Source: Actinomadura citrea
GTDB taxonomy: Bacteria; Actinomycetota; Actinomycetes; Streptosporangiales; Streptosporangiaceae
NCBI RefSeq assembly: GCF_013409045.1
Contig: NZ_JACCBT010000001.1
Location: 4,960,001-5,024,000, forward strand
DNA: 64,000 bases
Reading direction: 5' to 3'
Shown: in pieces, positions 17,417 through 26,019 of the stretch
How positions within the stretch are numbered: the stretch's first letter is position 1
Layout: the number at the start of each line of letters is the position of its first letter
Notes under the pieces: model-generated
Seen by the model: only the letters and a program-made list of their open reading frames with translations
Told to the model about the DNA's origin: nothing
The model's database searches: none
Made by a program: the position numbers and the translations under genes

Positions 17417-19099
17417 GTGTCAGGATTCGACGTACTCACGCGCGGCGACGTGCTCGACTCCGCGCTGCAGGCGCGGGACTACCTCGTGAGCTGCGGCGTC
17501 CCGGGTGCGCTGGCCGCCAAGGACCCGCAGCTGTGGGGGCGGCGGGCGGTCGACCACAGCCGGCTGGGCTGGCTCGACCTGCCGTTCGCCTCGCGCGGCC
17601 TGCTGAACCAGGTGGGCGGTCTGGTGTCGGAGGCGCGGTACTCCGGCCTCGACCATGTGGTGCTGATCGGCGTCGGCGCGGAGAGCCTCGCCGCGCAGGC
17701 CATCGTGGAGGCGCACGCGCCCGCGCTGGCGGGCGCCGGCGGCGCGGGCGAGCGGCCGTCCGGCGAGCTGACCGTCCTGGACGGCGGCGACACCGCCGCG
17801 CTCGCGTTCGCGATGGAGCGGCTCGACCGCACGCTGGTCGTGCTGGCCAGCAAGTCGGGGGTGTCCCTGGAGGGCGACGCCTACCGCCGGATCTTCGCGG
17901 CCGCGTTCCGGGAGCGGGGCCTGTCGGAGCGGGAGATCGCCGGCCGGTTCCTCGTCATCACCGACCACGGCAGCCCGCTGCACGACTTCGCCCGCCAGTG
18001 CGGCTACCGGATCGGGCTGACCGACCCCTATCTGCCCGGGCACTACGGCGCCCTGTCGGCCTACGGGCTCGTCCCGGCCGTGCTGGCGGGCGCCGACGCC
18101 GACCGGCTGCTGGAGGAGGCGGCGTCGCTGGTGCCGTCGCTGTCCAAGGACGAGGACAACCCGGGACTGCTGCTCGGCGCCGTCATCGGCGGCTGCGCGC
18201 AGCAGGGGCCGGGCGGGCTCGCCCGCGACAAGGTGCTGCTGCGCGAGCCGGGCGGGCCGGGCGCGCTGAGCGCGTGGATCTCCCAGCTGCTCGCGGTCGG
18301 CACCGGCAAGCGGGGGCGCGGCGTGCTGGCCTTCGAGCCGCCCGGCGGGCGGGGCGACTTCCCCGACGTGCACGGCGTGTCGGTCAATCCGCGCTCGGCG
18401 GCGCAGGACGAGTCCGACACCTCGGTGTGGGCGCCGCTCGGCGCGCAGTTCCTGCTGTGGGAGTACGCGACGGCGGTCGCCGGATGGCTGCTCGGCGTCA
18501 ACCCCTTCGAGGCGGGCAGCACGGTCGTCCAGGAGGCCGAGGACGACGCCGCCACGCTGCTGCGCACGGTCGCGGGCGGGTCGCTCACGGCGGAGCGGCC
18601 GGTGTACGTCGAGGACGACATCGAGGTGCACGCCGACTTCCCGTGGCCGCCCGGAGCCGAGCTGCAGACCGTCCTCGGCGGCCTGGTCGCCTCGGTGCCG
18701 TCCGACGGCTACCTGGCGGTGATGACGTACCTGTCCGGCGACTTCTCCGGGCGCTACCTCGCGCCTTCGCTGGCCCGCGCGTCCGGCCGCCCGGTCGCCT
18801 ACGGGCCGGGGCCCGGCTACCCCCACGCGACGGGCCCGGTGCACAAGGACGGTCCGGGCAACGGCGCGTTCCTGATCATCACCGGCGACCCCGCGCCGGG
18901 GGACGCGCTGGCCGCGCACCCCGTCCCGGGGCGCCCCTACAGCCTGGCGCAGCTGCAGATCGCGCGCGCCCTCGGGGAACTGCGGGCGCTGCGCGCGCGG
19001 CGGCTGCCGGTCATCCGGCTGCACCTGCGCAACCCGGTGGACGGCGCGGCGCGGCTGATCGAGGCGGTCCGTGCGGTGGCGGGGGCGCGCAGACCGTGA
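17417..19099 (+). CDS. PGI-like SIS-domain protein 2 (active site eroded)
   Basis: 560 residues, clearly paralogous to its neighbours (FLLWEYA, GALSAYGLVPAVLAGAD, NPGLLLGAVIGG, PVPGRPYSLAQLQIARALGEL). It keeps the sugar-phosphate loop best of the three: SKSGVSLEG at 145-153. The arginine of GGR.S is replaced (PGHYGALS, His209), and the catalytic glutamate position is Val294 in AVGTGKRGRG. The C-terminal HATGPVHKDGP (470-480) retains the His-Lys pair. Start GTG 17417 has GGGAGGGAA upstream. Overlaps gene 3 by GTGA. Function unknown; sugar-phosphate binding without isomerisation is a reasonable guess. Confidence 0.78.
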   Translation: MSGFDVLTRGDVLDSALQARDYLVSCGVPGALAAKDPQLWGRRAVDHSRLGWLDLPFASRGLLNQVGGLVSEARYSGLDHVVLIGVGAESLAAQAIVEAHAPALAGAGGAGERPSGELTVLDGGDTAALAFAMERLDRTLVVLASKSGVSLEGDAYRRIFAAAFRERGLSEREIAGRFLVITDHGSPLHDFARQCGYRIGLTDPYLPGHYGALSAYGLVPAVLAGADADRLLEEAASLVPSLSKDEDNPGLLLGAVIGGCAQQGPGGLARDKVLLREPGGPGALSAWISQLLAVGTGKRGRGVLAFEPPGGRGDFPDVHGVSVNPRSAAQDESDTSVWAPLGAQFLLWEYATAVAGWLLGVNPFEAGSTVVQEAEDDAATLLRTVAGGSLTAERPVYVEDDIEVHADFPWPPGAELQTVLGGLVASVPSDGYLAVMTYLSGDFSGRYLAPSLARASGRPVAYGPGPGYPHATGPVHKDGPGNGAFLIITGDPAPGDALAAHPVPGRPYSLAQLQIARALGELRALRARRLPVIRLHLRNPVDGAARLIEAVRAVAGARRP

Positions 19100-20706
19100 G
19101 CTTCACCGCCGTCGTCTCGGGGGAGACGGCCATCACCGCACGCGGTGCGCTGAGGGAGGCCGCCGAGCGGGTCATGGGCCGGTTGTGGATCGACCAGGTG
19201 CCGGTCCGGCTCGCCTCGGAGGACCCGTCGCTGTGGCCGTCGGCCGCCACCGCCGGCGTGGAGGGCCGCCCGCTGTGCTGGCCCGGGCAGCCCGGCCCGG
19301 GACGCGCGGTGTTGGACCGTGCCGAACGGCTGCGCGCGCGGGCCCGCGAGGACGGGCTGACCGACGTGGTGCTGCTCGGCGGCGGCGCCCCGGCCCGCGC
19401 CGCCGAGCTGATCGTCCGCGCCCGCGGGCCCGCCGCGCCGGACGGCGCCGGTTCGCTGACGGTGCTGGACGGCCCGGACCCCGGGCCGCCGCTGCGCGTC
19501 CGGGAGGACCCGGAGCGGCTGAACCGGACGGCGTTCGTGGTGACCGGCGACGACCCGGCGACCGAGGCGCTGCGCGAGGTGTTCGCGGAGGCGCTGCGGG
19601 AGGAGGGCCTGTCCCCCGCCGGGATCGCGCGGCGGTTCGTGACGGTCGCCGAGCCGCGCGCGGCGGCGGCCAAGCACGCGACGGAAGCGGGGCACCCGCT
19701 GGTGGAGGCCCCGGCGCCCACCGCGTTCGGCGCGCTGTCCCCCTACGCGCTGGTGCCCGCCGCGCTCGCGGGCGCCGACGTCGGGGCGCTGCTGGTGGAG
19801 GCCACCGCCGTCCTGCCGTCGCTCACGCGGCCGGAGAACAACCCGGGGCTCGTGCTCGGCGCCATCCTCGGCGGCGCGGCCCGGGCCGGGCGGGGGACGG
19901 CCGTGCTCGGCGGCTACCCGGCGGCGCTGCCGGGCATCGCGGGGTGGGCGGCGCTGCTGCTGCGGGAGGCGGCCCGCGGCCGGCTGGCGCCGGTCGTCCA
20001 GGACGGGGGCCTGCCGCTGCTGCCCGACGACGACCTGTTCCTGCTGACGTTCGACGGCCGCCCGCACCAGGACGACGCCACCGTCGCCGGGCCGCTCGCC
20101 GCGCAGCTCGTCGTGTGGGAGTACGCGGCCGCCGTGGCGTCCTACCTGCTGGAGGCCGACCCGCTGGCGGCGGAGCGGCCCGCACCGATGACGCTGGACG
20201 ACGGGATCGGCGAGCCGCTGTTCGCCGACGGCGACCCCGGCCGGGCGGTCGAGGCCCACACGACCGTCCCGGCGCTGGCCGGCGCGTCCGGGCTCTCCGA
20301 GCTGCTGGACGCGCTGGCGGGCCGGGTCGGGCGGGGCGAGCACCTCGCGCTCGTCGCCTACCTCGACCCGGACGGGGCGCGCGGCCAGGGCGCGCAGGTG
20401 CGCCGGCTCGCCGCGCTGCTCGCCGCCCGCTGCGGGCGGCCGGTACGGGTGGACTGGGGCGCGCGGCCGCCCGCGACCGGAAATGATCACCCGGACGGAT
20501 GCGTTTACCTTCTGGTGACCGGGAACGTCGTCCGCGACGTGCCGGTCCCCGGCCGGCACCACAGGCTCGGCATGCTGCAGCTCGCGCGGGCGCTCGGGGA
20601 CGCCCGCGACGCGCACGCGGCGGGCCGCCCGGTGGTCCGGCTCCATCTGCAGAACCGCTGGGCGGGGCTGACCCGGCTGCTGGACGCCGCCAGAGGGGGC
20701 ACATGA
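19096..20706 (+). CDS. PGI-like SIS-domain protein 3 (most divergent)
   Basis: 536 residues. Shares FGALSPYALVPAALAGAD (211-228), NPGLVLGAILGG and PVPGRHHRLGMLQLARALGD with the two genes before it, so it is the same fold, but it is the most degraded. The sugar-phosphate loop reads TGDDPATE (150-157). The family arginine is gone (PTAFGALS). The C-terminal Lys motif has become ATGNDHPDG. Curiously, Glu291 (LLREAARG) aligns by eye with the catalytic glutamate that copies 1 and 2 lack. Start GTG 19096 overlaps the stop of copy 2. Probably non-catalytic alone. Confidence 0.72.
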   Translation: MSFTAVVSGETAITARGALREAAERVMGRLWIDQVPVRLASEDPSLWPSAATAGVEGRPLCWPGQPGPGRAVLDRAERLRARAREDGLTDVVLLGGGAPARAAELIVRARGPAAPDGAGSLTVLDGPDPGPPLRVREDPERLNRTAFVVTGDDPATEALREVFAEALREEGLSPAGIARRFVTVAEPRAAAAKHATEAGHPLVEAPAPTAFGALSPYALVPAALAGADVGALLVEATAVLPSLTRPENNPGLVLGAILGGAARAGRGTAVLGGYPAALPGIAGWAALLLREAARGRLAPVVQDGGLPLLPDDDLFLLTFDGRPHQDDATVAGPLAAQLVVWEYAAAVASYLLEADPLAAERPAPMTLDDGIGEPLFADGDPGRAVEAHTTVPALAGASGLSELLDALAGRVGRGEHLALVAYLDPDGARGQGAQVRRLAALLAARCGRPVRVDWGARPPATGNDHPDGCVYLLVTGNVVRDVPVPGRHHRLGMLQLARALGDARDAHAAGRPVVRLHLQNRWAGLTRLLDAARGGT

Positions 20707-20838
20707 GCGCTCACACCGGGGCCGGCGGAGACCGTGGCCGGACAGGGGGCGATTCCCAGTTGGGGCCCGCGATACGAGTTGGGGCAGGATGCTTGCAGCA
20801 GTAGTCGAAGAAGGCGCAGTGCGACCAGAGGGGGCCAC
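20707..20838 (+). promoter_or_regulatory. 132-bp gap before zwf, possible internal promoter
   Basis: AGTTGGGGC occurs twice (20758-20766 and 20777-20785, period 19). TTGGGG at 20779-20784 could act as a -35, with TAGTCG at 20802-20807 as a weak -10 after 17 bp. This is the only sizeable gap in the second half of the operon, so zwf-opcA-pgl could be separately controlled. Confidence 0.35.
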
Positions 20839-22365
20839 GTGACCAACACAGCCAATCCGCTCCGCGACCCGCGGGACAAGCGCCTGCCGCGGGTGGCCGG
20901 GCCGTGCGTGCTCGTGCTGTTCGGGGTCACCGGGGACCTGTCGCGCAAGAAGCTCCTCCCGGCGATCTACGATCTGGCGAACCGAGGGCTGCTGCCGCCG
21001 GGCTTCTCCCTGGTGGGATTCGCGCGGCGCGACTGGGAGAACGAGGACTTCCGCCAGATCGCCTACGAGTCGGTCAAGGCCCACGCGCGGACCCCGTTCC
21101 GCGAGGACGTGTGGACGCACCTGATGGAGGGCATGCACTTCGTCCCCGGCGAGTTCAGCGACCCGGGCGCGTTCGACGCGCTGGCGATGGCGGTCAAGGA
21201 GCTGGACGAGAGCCGCGGCACGGGCGGCAACTACGCCTTCTACCTGTCGATCCCCCCGAAGTTCTTCCCGCAGGTCGTCGAGCAGCTGCAGCGCAGCGGC
21301 CTCGCCGACCGCGAGGAGGGCTCGTGGCGCCGGGTCGTCATCGAGAAGCCCTTCGGCCGCGATCTGAAGACCGCGGTGGAGCTGAACGACACGGTGCACC
21401 GCGTCTTCCCCGAGGAGGCGATCTTCCGGATCGACCACTACCTCGGCAAGGAGACGGTGCAGAACATCCTGGCCCTGCGGTTCGCCAACACGATGTTCGA
21501 GCCGATCTGGAACCGCTCCTTCGTCGACCACGTGCAGATCACGATGGCCGAGGACATCGGGATCGGCGGCCGGGCCGGGTACTACGACGGCATCGGCGCC
21601 GCCCGCGACGTCATCCAGAACCACCTGCTCCAGCTGCTGGCGCTCACGGCGATGGAGGAGCCGACGTCGTTCAGCGCCGACGCCGTCCGCGCCGAGAAGG
21701 CCAAGATCCTCTCCGCGGTGCGGGTGCGGGGCGACCTGGCCCAGTCGACCGCGCGCGGGCAGTACGCGGCGGGCTGGCAGGGCGGCGTGAGCGTCCGGGG
21801 GTACCTGGAGGAGGAGGGCATCCCCGCCGACTCCCGCACCGAGACCTACGCGGCCGTCAAGCTGGAGATCGACAACCGCCGCTGGGCGGGCGTCCCGTTC
21901 TACCTGCGCACCGGCAAGCGGCTGAGCCGCCGGGTGACGGAGGTGGCGATGGTGTTCCAGCAGGCCCCGCATTTGCCGTTCTCGCACACCGACACCGAGG
22001 AGCTCGGGCAGAACGCCCTGGTGATGCGGGTGCAGCCGGACGAGGGCATCACGGTCCGGTTCGGCTCGAAGGTGCCCGGCACCTCGATGGAGATCCGCGA
22101 CGTCAACATGGACTTCGCCTACGGCGAGTCGTTCACCGAGGCCTCGCCCGAGGCGTACGAGCGGCTGCTGCTGGACGTGCTGATCGGCGACCCGCCGCTG
22201 TTCCCCCGGCAGGAGGAGGTCGAGCTGTCCTGGAAGATCCTCGACCCGATCGAGGAGTACTGGGCCAGCCGCGGCGGCCTCGACCAGTACAAGGCCGGCG
22301 GCTACGGGCCCGACAGCGCCGACGAGCTGATGGCGCGGGACGGCCGAACCTGGAGGCGGCTCTAG
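20839..22365 (+). CDS. zwf: Glucose-6-phosphate 1-dehydrogenase
   Basis: 508 residues. Oxidises glucose-6-phosphate to 6-phosphogluconolactone, making NADPH. The nucleotide motif FGVTGDLSRKK is at 28-38, EKPFG at 169-173 and the active-site RIDHYLGKE at 197-205. The start is GTG 20839 after AGAGGGGG at 20826-20833. A frame open from 20734 adds 35 residues with no family similarity. The stop abuts the ATG of opcA directly. With pgl and opcA it forms the oxidative branch of the pentose-phosphate pathway. Confidence 0.96.
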   Translation: MTNTANPLRDPRDKRLPRVAGPCVLVLFGVTGDLSRKKLLPAIYDLANRGLLPPGFSLVGFARRDWENEDFRQIAYESVKAHARTPFREDVWTHLMEGMHFVPGEFSDPGAFDALAMAVKELDESRGTGGNYAFYLSIPPKFFPQVVEQLQRSGLADREEGSWRRVVIEKPFGRDLKTAVELNDTVHRVFPEEAIFRIDHYLGKETVQNILALRFANTMFEPIWNRSFVDHVQITMAEDIGIGGRAGYYDGIGAARDVIQNHLLQLLALTAMEEPTSFSADAVRAEKAKILSAVRVRGDLAQSTARGQYAAGWQGGVSVRGYLEEEGIPADSRTETYAAVKLEIDNRRWAGVPFYLRTGKRLSRRVTEVAMVFQQAPHLPFSHTDTEELGQNALVMRVQPDEGITVRFGSKVPGTSMEIRDVNMDFAYGESFTEASPEAYERLLLDVLIGDPPLFPRQEEVELSWKILDPIEEYWASRGGLDQYKAGGYGPDSADELMARDGRTWRRL

Positions 22366-23457
22366 ATGAACATCGATCTGACCGGCACGACGACCCGCAA
22401 GATCCAGGACGCGCTGACGCAGTCCCGGCATCTGATGGGCGGCCCGGCCGTCGGCATGGTGCTCACACTGATCATCGTGACGGACGAGTCGGCGCAGTAC
22501 GACGCGGTGCGCGCCGCGACCGAGGCGGCGCGCGAGCACCCCTGCCGGGTGCTGACGGTCATCTCCCGCGACCCGCGGGGCAGCTCCTCGCGGCTCGACG
22601 CCGAGATCCGGATGGGCGAGACCGGCCCCGGCGAGACCGTGCTGCTGCGCATGTACGGGCCGCTCGCCGAGCACGCCGACTCCGTCGTCGTGCCGCTGCT
22701 GATGCCCGACACCCCGGTGGTGACGTGGTGGCCCGGCGGCAAGGTGCCGAAGGTGCCCGCCAAGGACCCGCTCGGCCGGCTGGCGCAGCGCCGGGTGACC
22801 GACGCCTACGCGGCGCGCGACCGGCTCGGCACCCTCGCCCAGCTCGCCGAGGGCTACCGGCCGGGCGACACCGACTTCACCTGGACGCGGCTGACGTCCT
22901 GGCGGTCGCTGCTGGCCGCCGCGCTCGACCAGGAGCACGACGAGATCACCGCGGGCGAGGTGATGGCCGAGCCGGACTCCCCGAGCGCGGAGCTGCTGGC
23001 GGCGTGGCTGTCGGTCCGGCTCGGCGTCCCGGTGGACCGGTCGGTCTCCGAGGGCCCCGGCATCACCGGCGTCCGGCTGGCGACGACGAGCGGCGACCTC
23101 CTGATCGACCGCCCGGACGGGCGGGTCGCGACGCTGAGCCGTCCCGGGCAGCCCGACCGGCAGGTGTCGCTGATGCGGCGGCCGATGGCCGAGCTGCTGG
23201 CCGAGGAGCTGCGGCGCCTCGACCCCGACGAGGTCTACCGCGACGCCGCCGCCCGGTTCGCCAAGGACCTGGCGGGCGGGTCGCAAAAGCCGGGCGTGGC
23301 GAGCGAGCCGGTGTCGGCGACGTCCAACGCGGCCGCGACGGGCCCCGCCAAGAAGCAGGCCGAGTCCAAGCAGCCGGCGTCCAGGCAGCCCGCGTCCAGG
23401 CAGGCGGAGTCCAAGCAGCCGGCGCGCAAGGGGCGCGGCAAGTCGGGGGACGCGTGA
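22366..23457 (+). CDS. opcA: OpcA, glucose-6-phosphate dehydrogenase assembly protein
   Basis: 363 residues. OpcA is an accessory and redox-linked activator of Zwf in cyanobacteria and actinobacteria. The WWPGG motif, MGGPAVGMVLTLIIVTDES and the SWRSLLAAALD region are family features. The last ~45 residues are an unusual low-complexity tail made of repeats of (E/A)SKQPA and SRQPA followed by a basic end RKGRGKSGDA. Such a tail is likely disordered and could mediate contacts. It starts at the base after the zwf stop and overlaps pgl by GTGA. Confidence 0.93.
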   Translation: MNIDLTGTTTRKIQDALTQSRHLMGGPAVGMVLTLIIVTDESAQYDAVRAATEAAREHPCRVLTVISRDPRGSSSRLDAEIRMGETGPGETVLLRMYGPLAEHADSVVVPLLMPDTPVVTWWPGGKVPKVPAKDPLGRLAQRRVTDAYAARDRLGTLAQLAEGYRPGDTDFTWTRLTSWRSLLAAALDQEHDEITAGEVMAEPDSPSAELLAAWLSVRLGVPVDRSVSEGPGITGVRLATTSGDLLIDRPDGRVATLSRPGQPDRQVSLMRRPMAELLAEELRRLDPDEVYRDAAARFAKDLAGGSQKPGVASEPVSATSNAAATGPAKKQAESKQPASRQPASRQAESKQPARKGRGKSGDA

Positions 23458-24233
23458 CCGCCCCGGACGTCCTGGTCCACCGCGACCAGGCCCTGCTCGC
23501 CCAGGCGGCCGCGGCCCGGCTGGTGACGCGGATCGCCGACGCCCAGGCGGCGCGGGGCTCGGCGTCGGTCGTGCTCACCGGTGGCGGCGTCGGCACGGCG
23601 GTGCTCGCCGCGCTGGCCGCCGCCGGCGCCCGCGACGCGGTCGACTGGGGCCGCCTCGACGTGTGGTGGGGCGACGAGCGCTTCCTGCCCGCCGGGGACC
23701 CCGAGCGCAACGAGACCGGGGCGCGGGAGGCGCTGCTCGACCGCGTCCCGCTCGACCCGGCGCGGGTCCATGCGATGCCGGCGGCCGACGGCCCGGACGG
23801 CGACGACCCGGAGGCCGCGGCCGAGCGGTACGCCGCCGAACTGCGCGCCGCCGCCGGGGCCGGCGGCGGCCCGGTCCCGGCCTTCGACGTGCTGATGCTG
23901 GGCGTCGGCCCCGACGCCCATGTGGCGTCGCTGTTCCCGGAGCTGCCGGCGCTGCGCGACGAGGGCGCGGTCACGGCGGTGCGGGGCGCCCCGAAGCCGC
24001 CCCCGACCCGGATCTCGCTGACGTTCCCCTCCCTGCGCGCCGCGGACGAGGTGTGGCTGCTGGCGGCGGGCGAGTCCAAGGCGAAGGCCGTCGGGCTCGG
24101 GCTGGCGCCGGACGCGGACCCGTTCCACGTCCCGTGCGCCGGGGCTCGCGGCCGGAACCGGACCCTGTTCCTGCTCGACCGCGCCGCCGCGTCCGAGCTC
24201 CCGCCGGGCATGGGGCGCCTCACGTCCCCTTGA
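23454..24233 (+). CDS. pgl: 6-phosphogluconolactonase
   Basis: 259 residues. Hydrolyses 6-phosphogluconolactone; second oxidative step of the pathway. Motifs: LTGGGVGTAVL (41-51), WWGDERFLP (71-79), NETGAREALLD and GVGPDAHVASLFP (150-162). The usual GxGxDGHxASLFP has Ala in place of Gly before the His, which I treat as tolerated variation. The start GTG 23454 overlaps the opcA stop. Last gene of the tkt operon; no clear terminator was seen in the 129 bp that follow. Confidence 0.94.
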   Translation: MTAPDVLVHRDQALLAQAAAARLVTRIADAQAARGSASVVLTGGGVGTAVLAALAAAGARDAVDWGRLDVWWGDERFLPAGDPERNETGAREALLDRVPLDPARVHAMPAADGPDGDDPEAAAERYAAELRAAAGAGGGPVPAFDVLMLGVGPDAHVASLFPELPALRDEGAVTAVRGAPKPPPTRISLTFPSLRAADEVWLLAAGESKAKAVGLGLAPDADPFHVPCAGARGRNRTLFLLDRAAASELPPGMGRLTSP

Positions 24234-24362
24234 ACCCCGCTTGAAGGCAGGCCCGTACACCTGGGAGAAGACTGAACAGTTGCGGTGCTCCCGCATGCCT
24301 TGCGCGAAAGCGTGCATACCCTAACCGAGGGACAACCCGCGTCGAGCGTGAGGAGTTCTCAG

Positions 24363-25568
24363 GTGCTCAAGGGTCGGGCCGGGACGGTGGGTGCGGCGGT
24401 CGCCGGCGCGGTGGTGATCGCCGCCGCGGGCTGCTCGTCCGGAGGTGGCGGCGGAGGCAGGGGCGATGGCGGCGGCAAGGCCGAGGACGCGGTGAAGCTC
24501 GCCGTCACGCCCGCCACCGGGACGCGGCAGGCGGCCCCGGACAAGCCGGTCACCGTCACGGCGGACAACGGCAGGCTCACCAGCGTGACCCTGACCTATG
24601 GCAAGAAGGGCACGAAGGCCGACGGGAAGCTCGCCCCCGGCGGGAAGTCGTGGACGTCGTCCTGGACGCTGCGGCCGTCCACGACGTACACGGTCACGGC
24701 CAAGGCCACCGGCGACGGCGGCAAGCAGGCCACCACGACGTCCACGTTCACGACACTGACGCCCAGCAAGAAGCTGGAGAGCGGCATGTCGCCGCTGGAC
24801 GGCGAGAACGTCGGCGTCGGCATGCCGGTCCAGCTGCTGCTGTCCAAGCCGGTCAGCACCAAGGCCGGCAAGGTGGCGGTGGAGAAGGCCCTTGAGGTCC
24901 GCATGTCCAAGCCGGTCGAGGGCGCCTGGTACTGGGTCGGCGACAAGGAGGTCGACTTCCGGCCCCGCGACTACTGGCCCGCCGGGCAGAAGGTGAAGGT
25001 CGTCGCGCATCTGGCGGGGCTGAAGGCCGGCGAGGGCATGTACGGGATGAAGGACCGCAGCGTCGGCTTCACCGTCGGGCCGCGGCACATCACCACCGTC
25101 GACGCCAAGAAGCACCGCGCGACGGTGACCGACGGCGGCCGCACGGTGCGGACGATGAAGGTGAGCCTCGGCAAGCCGGGCCACGACAGCTACAGCGGCA
25201 CCATGATCGCGCAGGAGAAGGCGGCGCACATCGTCATGGACTCGGCCACCACCGGCGACCCCGGCGAGTACCGGATCCCGACGAAGTGGAACGTCCGCCT
25301 CACCTACAGTGGAACGTTCATCCACTCGGCGCCGTGGTCGACCGACGCACAGGGCAACGACAACGTCAGCCACGGGTGCGTGAACGCCTCTCCGGGCGAC
25401 GCCAAGTGGTTCTTCGACTTCACCAACCGGGGCGACGTGGTGAAGGTGACGGGCACGTCGCGGCAGCTCCGGTTCGGGAACGGCCCGACGCCGTGGGCCA
25501 AGTCCTGGGACGCCTGGCTGAAGGGCGGCGCCCTCGGCAAGCCGGTCATGGGCACGCCCCTCACCTGA
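24363..25568 (+). CDS. Lipoprotein L,D-transpeptidase (YkuD family, LdtMt2-like)
   Basis: 401 residues. Makes 3-3 cross-links in peptidoglycan outside the membrane. The N-terminus is a lipoprotein signal with lipobox ending AAAGC (Cys24), then a glycine-rich spacer. One or two Ig-like domains (about 45-260) precede the YkuD catalytic domain, whose motif is TFIHSAPW then VSHGCVNAS with nucleophile Cys339. The C-terminal tail after the domain contains several Trp residues (TPWAKSWDAWLKGG), as in LdtMt2 types. Start GTG 24363 was chosen because GAGGAG sits at 24350-24355; an earlier frame would bury the signal peptide. Confidence 0.92.
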   Translation: MLKGRAGTVGAAVAGAVVIAAAGCSSGGGGGGRGDGGGKAEDAVKLAVTPATGTRQAAPDKPVTVTADNGRLTSVTLTYGKKGTKADGKLAPGGKSWTSSWTLRPSTTYTVTAKATGDGGKQATTTSTFTTLTPSKKLESGMSPLDGENVGVGMPVQLLLSKPVSTKAGKVAVEKALEVRMSKPVEGAWYWVGDKEVDFRPRDYWPAGQKVKVVAHLAGLKAGEGMYGMKDRSVGFTVGPRHITTVDAKKHRATVTDGGRTVRTMKVSLGKPGHDSYSGTMIAQEKAAHIVMDSATTGDPGEYRIPTKWNVRLTYSGTFIHSAPWSTDAQGNDNVSHGCVNASPGDAKWFFDFTNRGDVVKVTGTSRQLRFGNGPTPWAKSWDAWLKGGALGKPVMGTPLT

Positions 25569-25611
25569 GGTCACCGGCGCCGTCCACGACCGCACTGGCA
25601 CACTTGGTGCC

Positions 25612-25944
25612 ATGCAGAAGCTCTCGTTGGACGCACGGGTACGGGACCTGATGAAGCGCGCCGCCGCGGCCTCGACCGGGCGCGGCGCCGACACCGTGTA
25701 CGGCGGGCACGAGCACGTCCTGCGCCAGACGCTGATCGCCATGACGGCGGGCACGTCGCTGGCGGAGCACGAGAGCCCCGGCGAGGCGACGATCCTGGTC
25801 ATGCAGGGACGCGTCCGGCTGGTGGCCGGCCAGGACACCTGGGACGGCATCGCCGGAGACCTGCTGATCATCCCGAACGCGCGGCACAGCCTGGAGGCAC
25901 TGGAGGACGCCGCGGTGCTGCTCACCGTGGCCAAGTCCGGCTGA
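25612..25944 (+). CDS. Small cupin-domain protein
   Basis: 110 residues, a single cupin barrel. LAEHESPGEATILVMQGRVRL contains the first motif, and GDLLIIPNARHSLEALED the second. The first motif keeps only one clear His and a Glu, so metal binding is plausible but not assured. Proteins of this size are usually sensors or enzymes acting on small ligands; the function is unknown. It starts 43 bp after the L,D-transpeptidase and is followed by a strong terminator, so it may be the last gene of that transcript. Confidence 0.8.
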   Translation: MQKLSLDARVRDLMKRAAAASTGRGADTVYGGHEHVLRQTLIAMTAGTSLAEHESPGEATILVMQGRVRLVAGQDTWDGIAGDLLIIPNARHSLEALEDAAVLLTVAKSG

Positions 25945-25950
25945 CCCGAC

Positions 25951-25997
25951 GGCGCCGGGCCGGGCCGCCCGATGTCGGGTCGGCCCGGCCCGGCGCC
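25951..25997. terminator. Bidirectional terminator hairpin
   Basis: A 17-bp perfect inverted repeat (25951-25967 against 25981-25997, both built on GGCGCCGGGCC) encloses a second short stem, CCCGA-TG-TCGGG. It lies between two convergent genes and can serve both strands. There is no U tract, as is common in actinomycetes. Confidence 0.85.
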
Positions 25998-26019
25998 TCC
26001 GGCAGGAGGGCGCTCGGTC

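Noticed and set aside
17320..20706. An 1128-codon frame that looked like a giant PGI fusion
   Set aside because: The first half is an out-of-frame reading of PGI-like copy 2; only the part from GTG 19096 is real.
18937..23286. A 1449-codon open frame on the minus strand
   Set aside because: It lies opposite four well-supported plus-strand genes and has Arg/Gly/Ala-rich sequence without motifs; such long antisense frames are expected at this GC content.
20904..24233. An 1109-codon plus-strand frame over zwf, opcA and pgl
   Set aside because: Only its last part (pgl) has family motifs; the rest is an out-of-frame reading of zwf and opcA.
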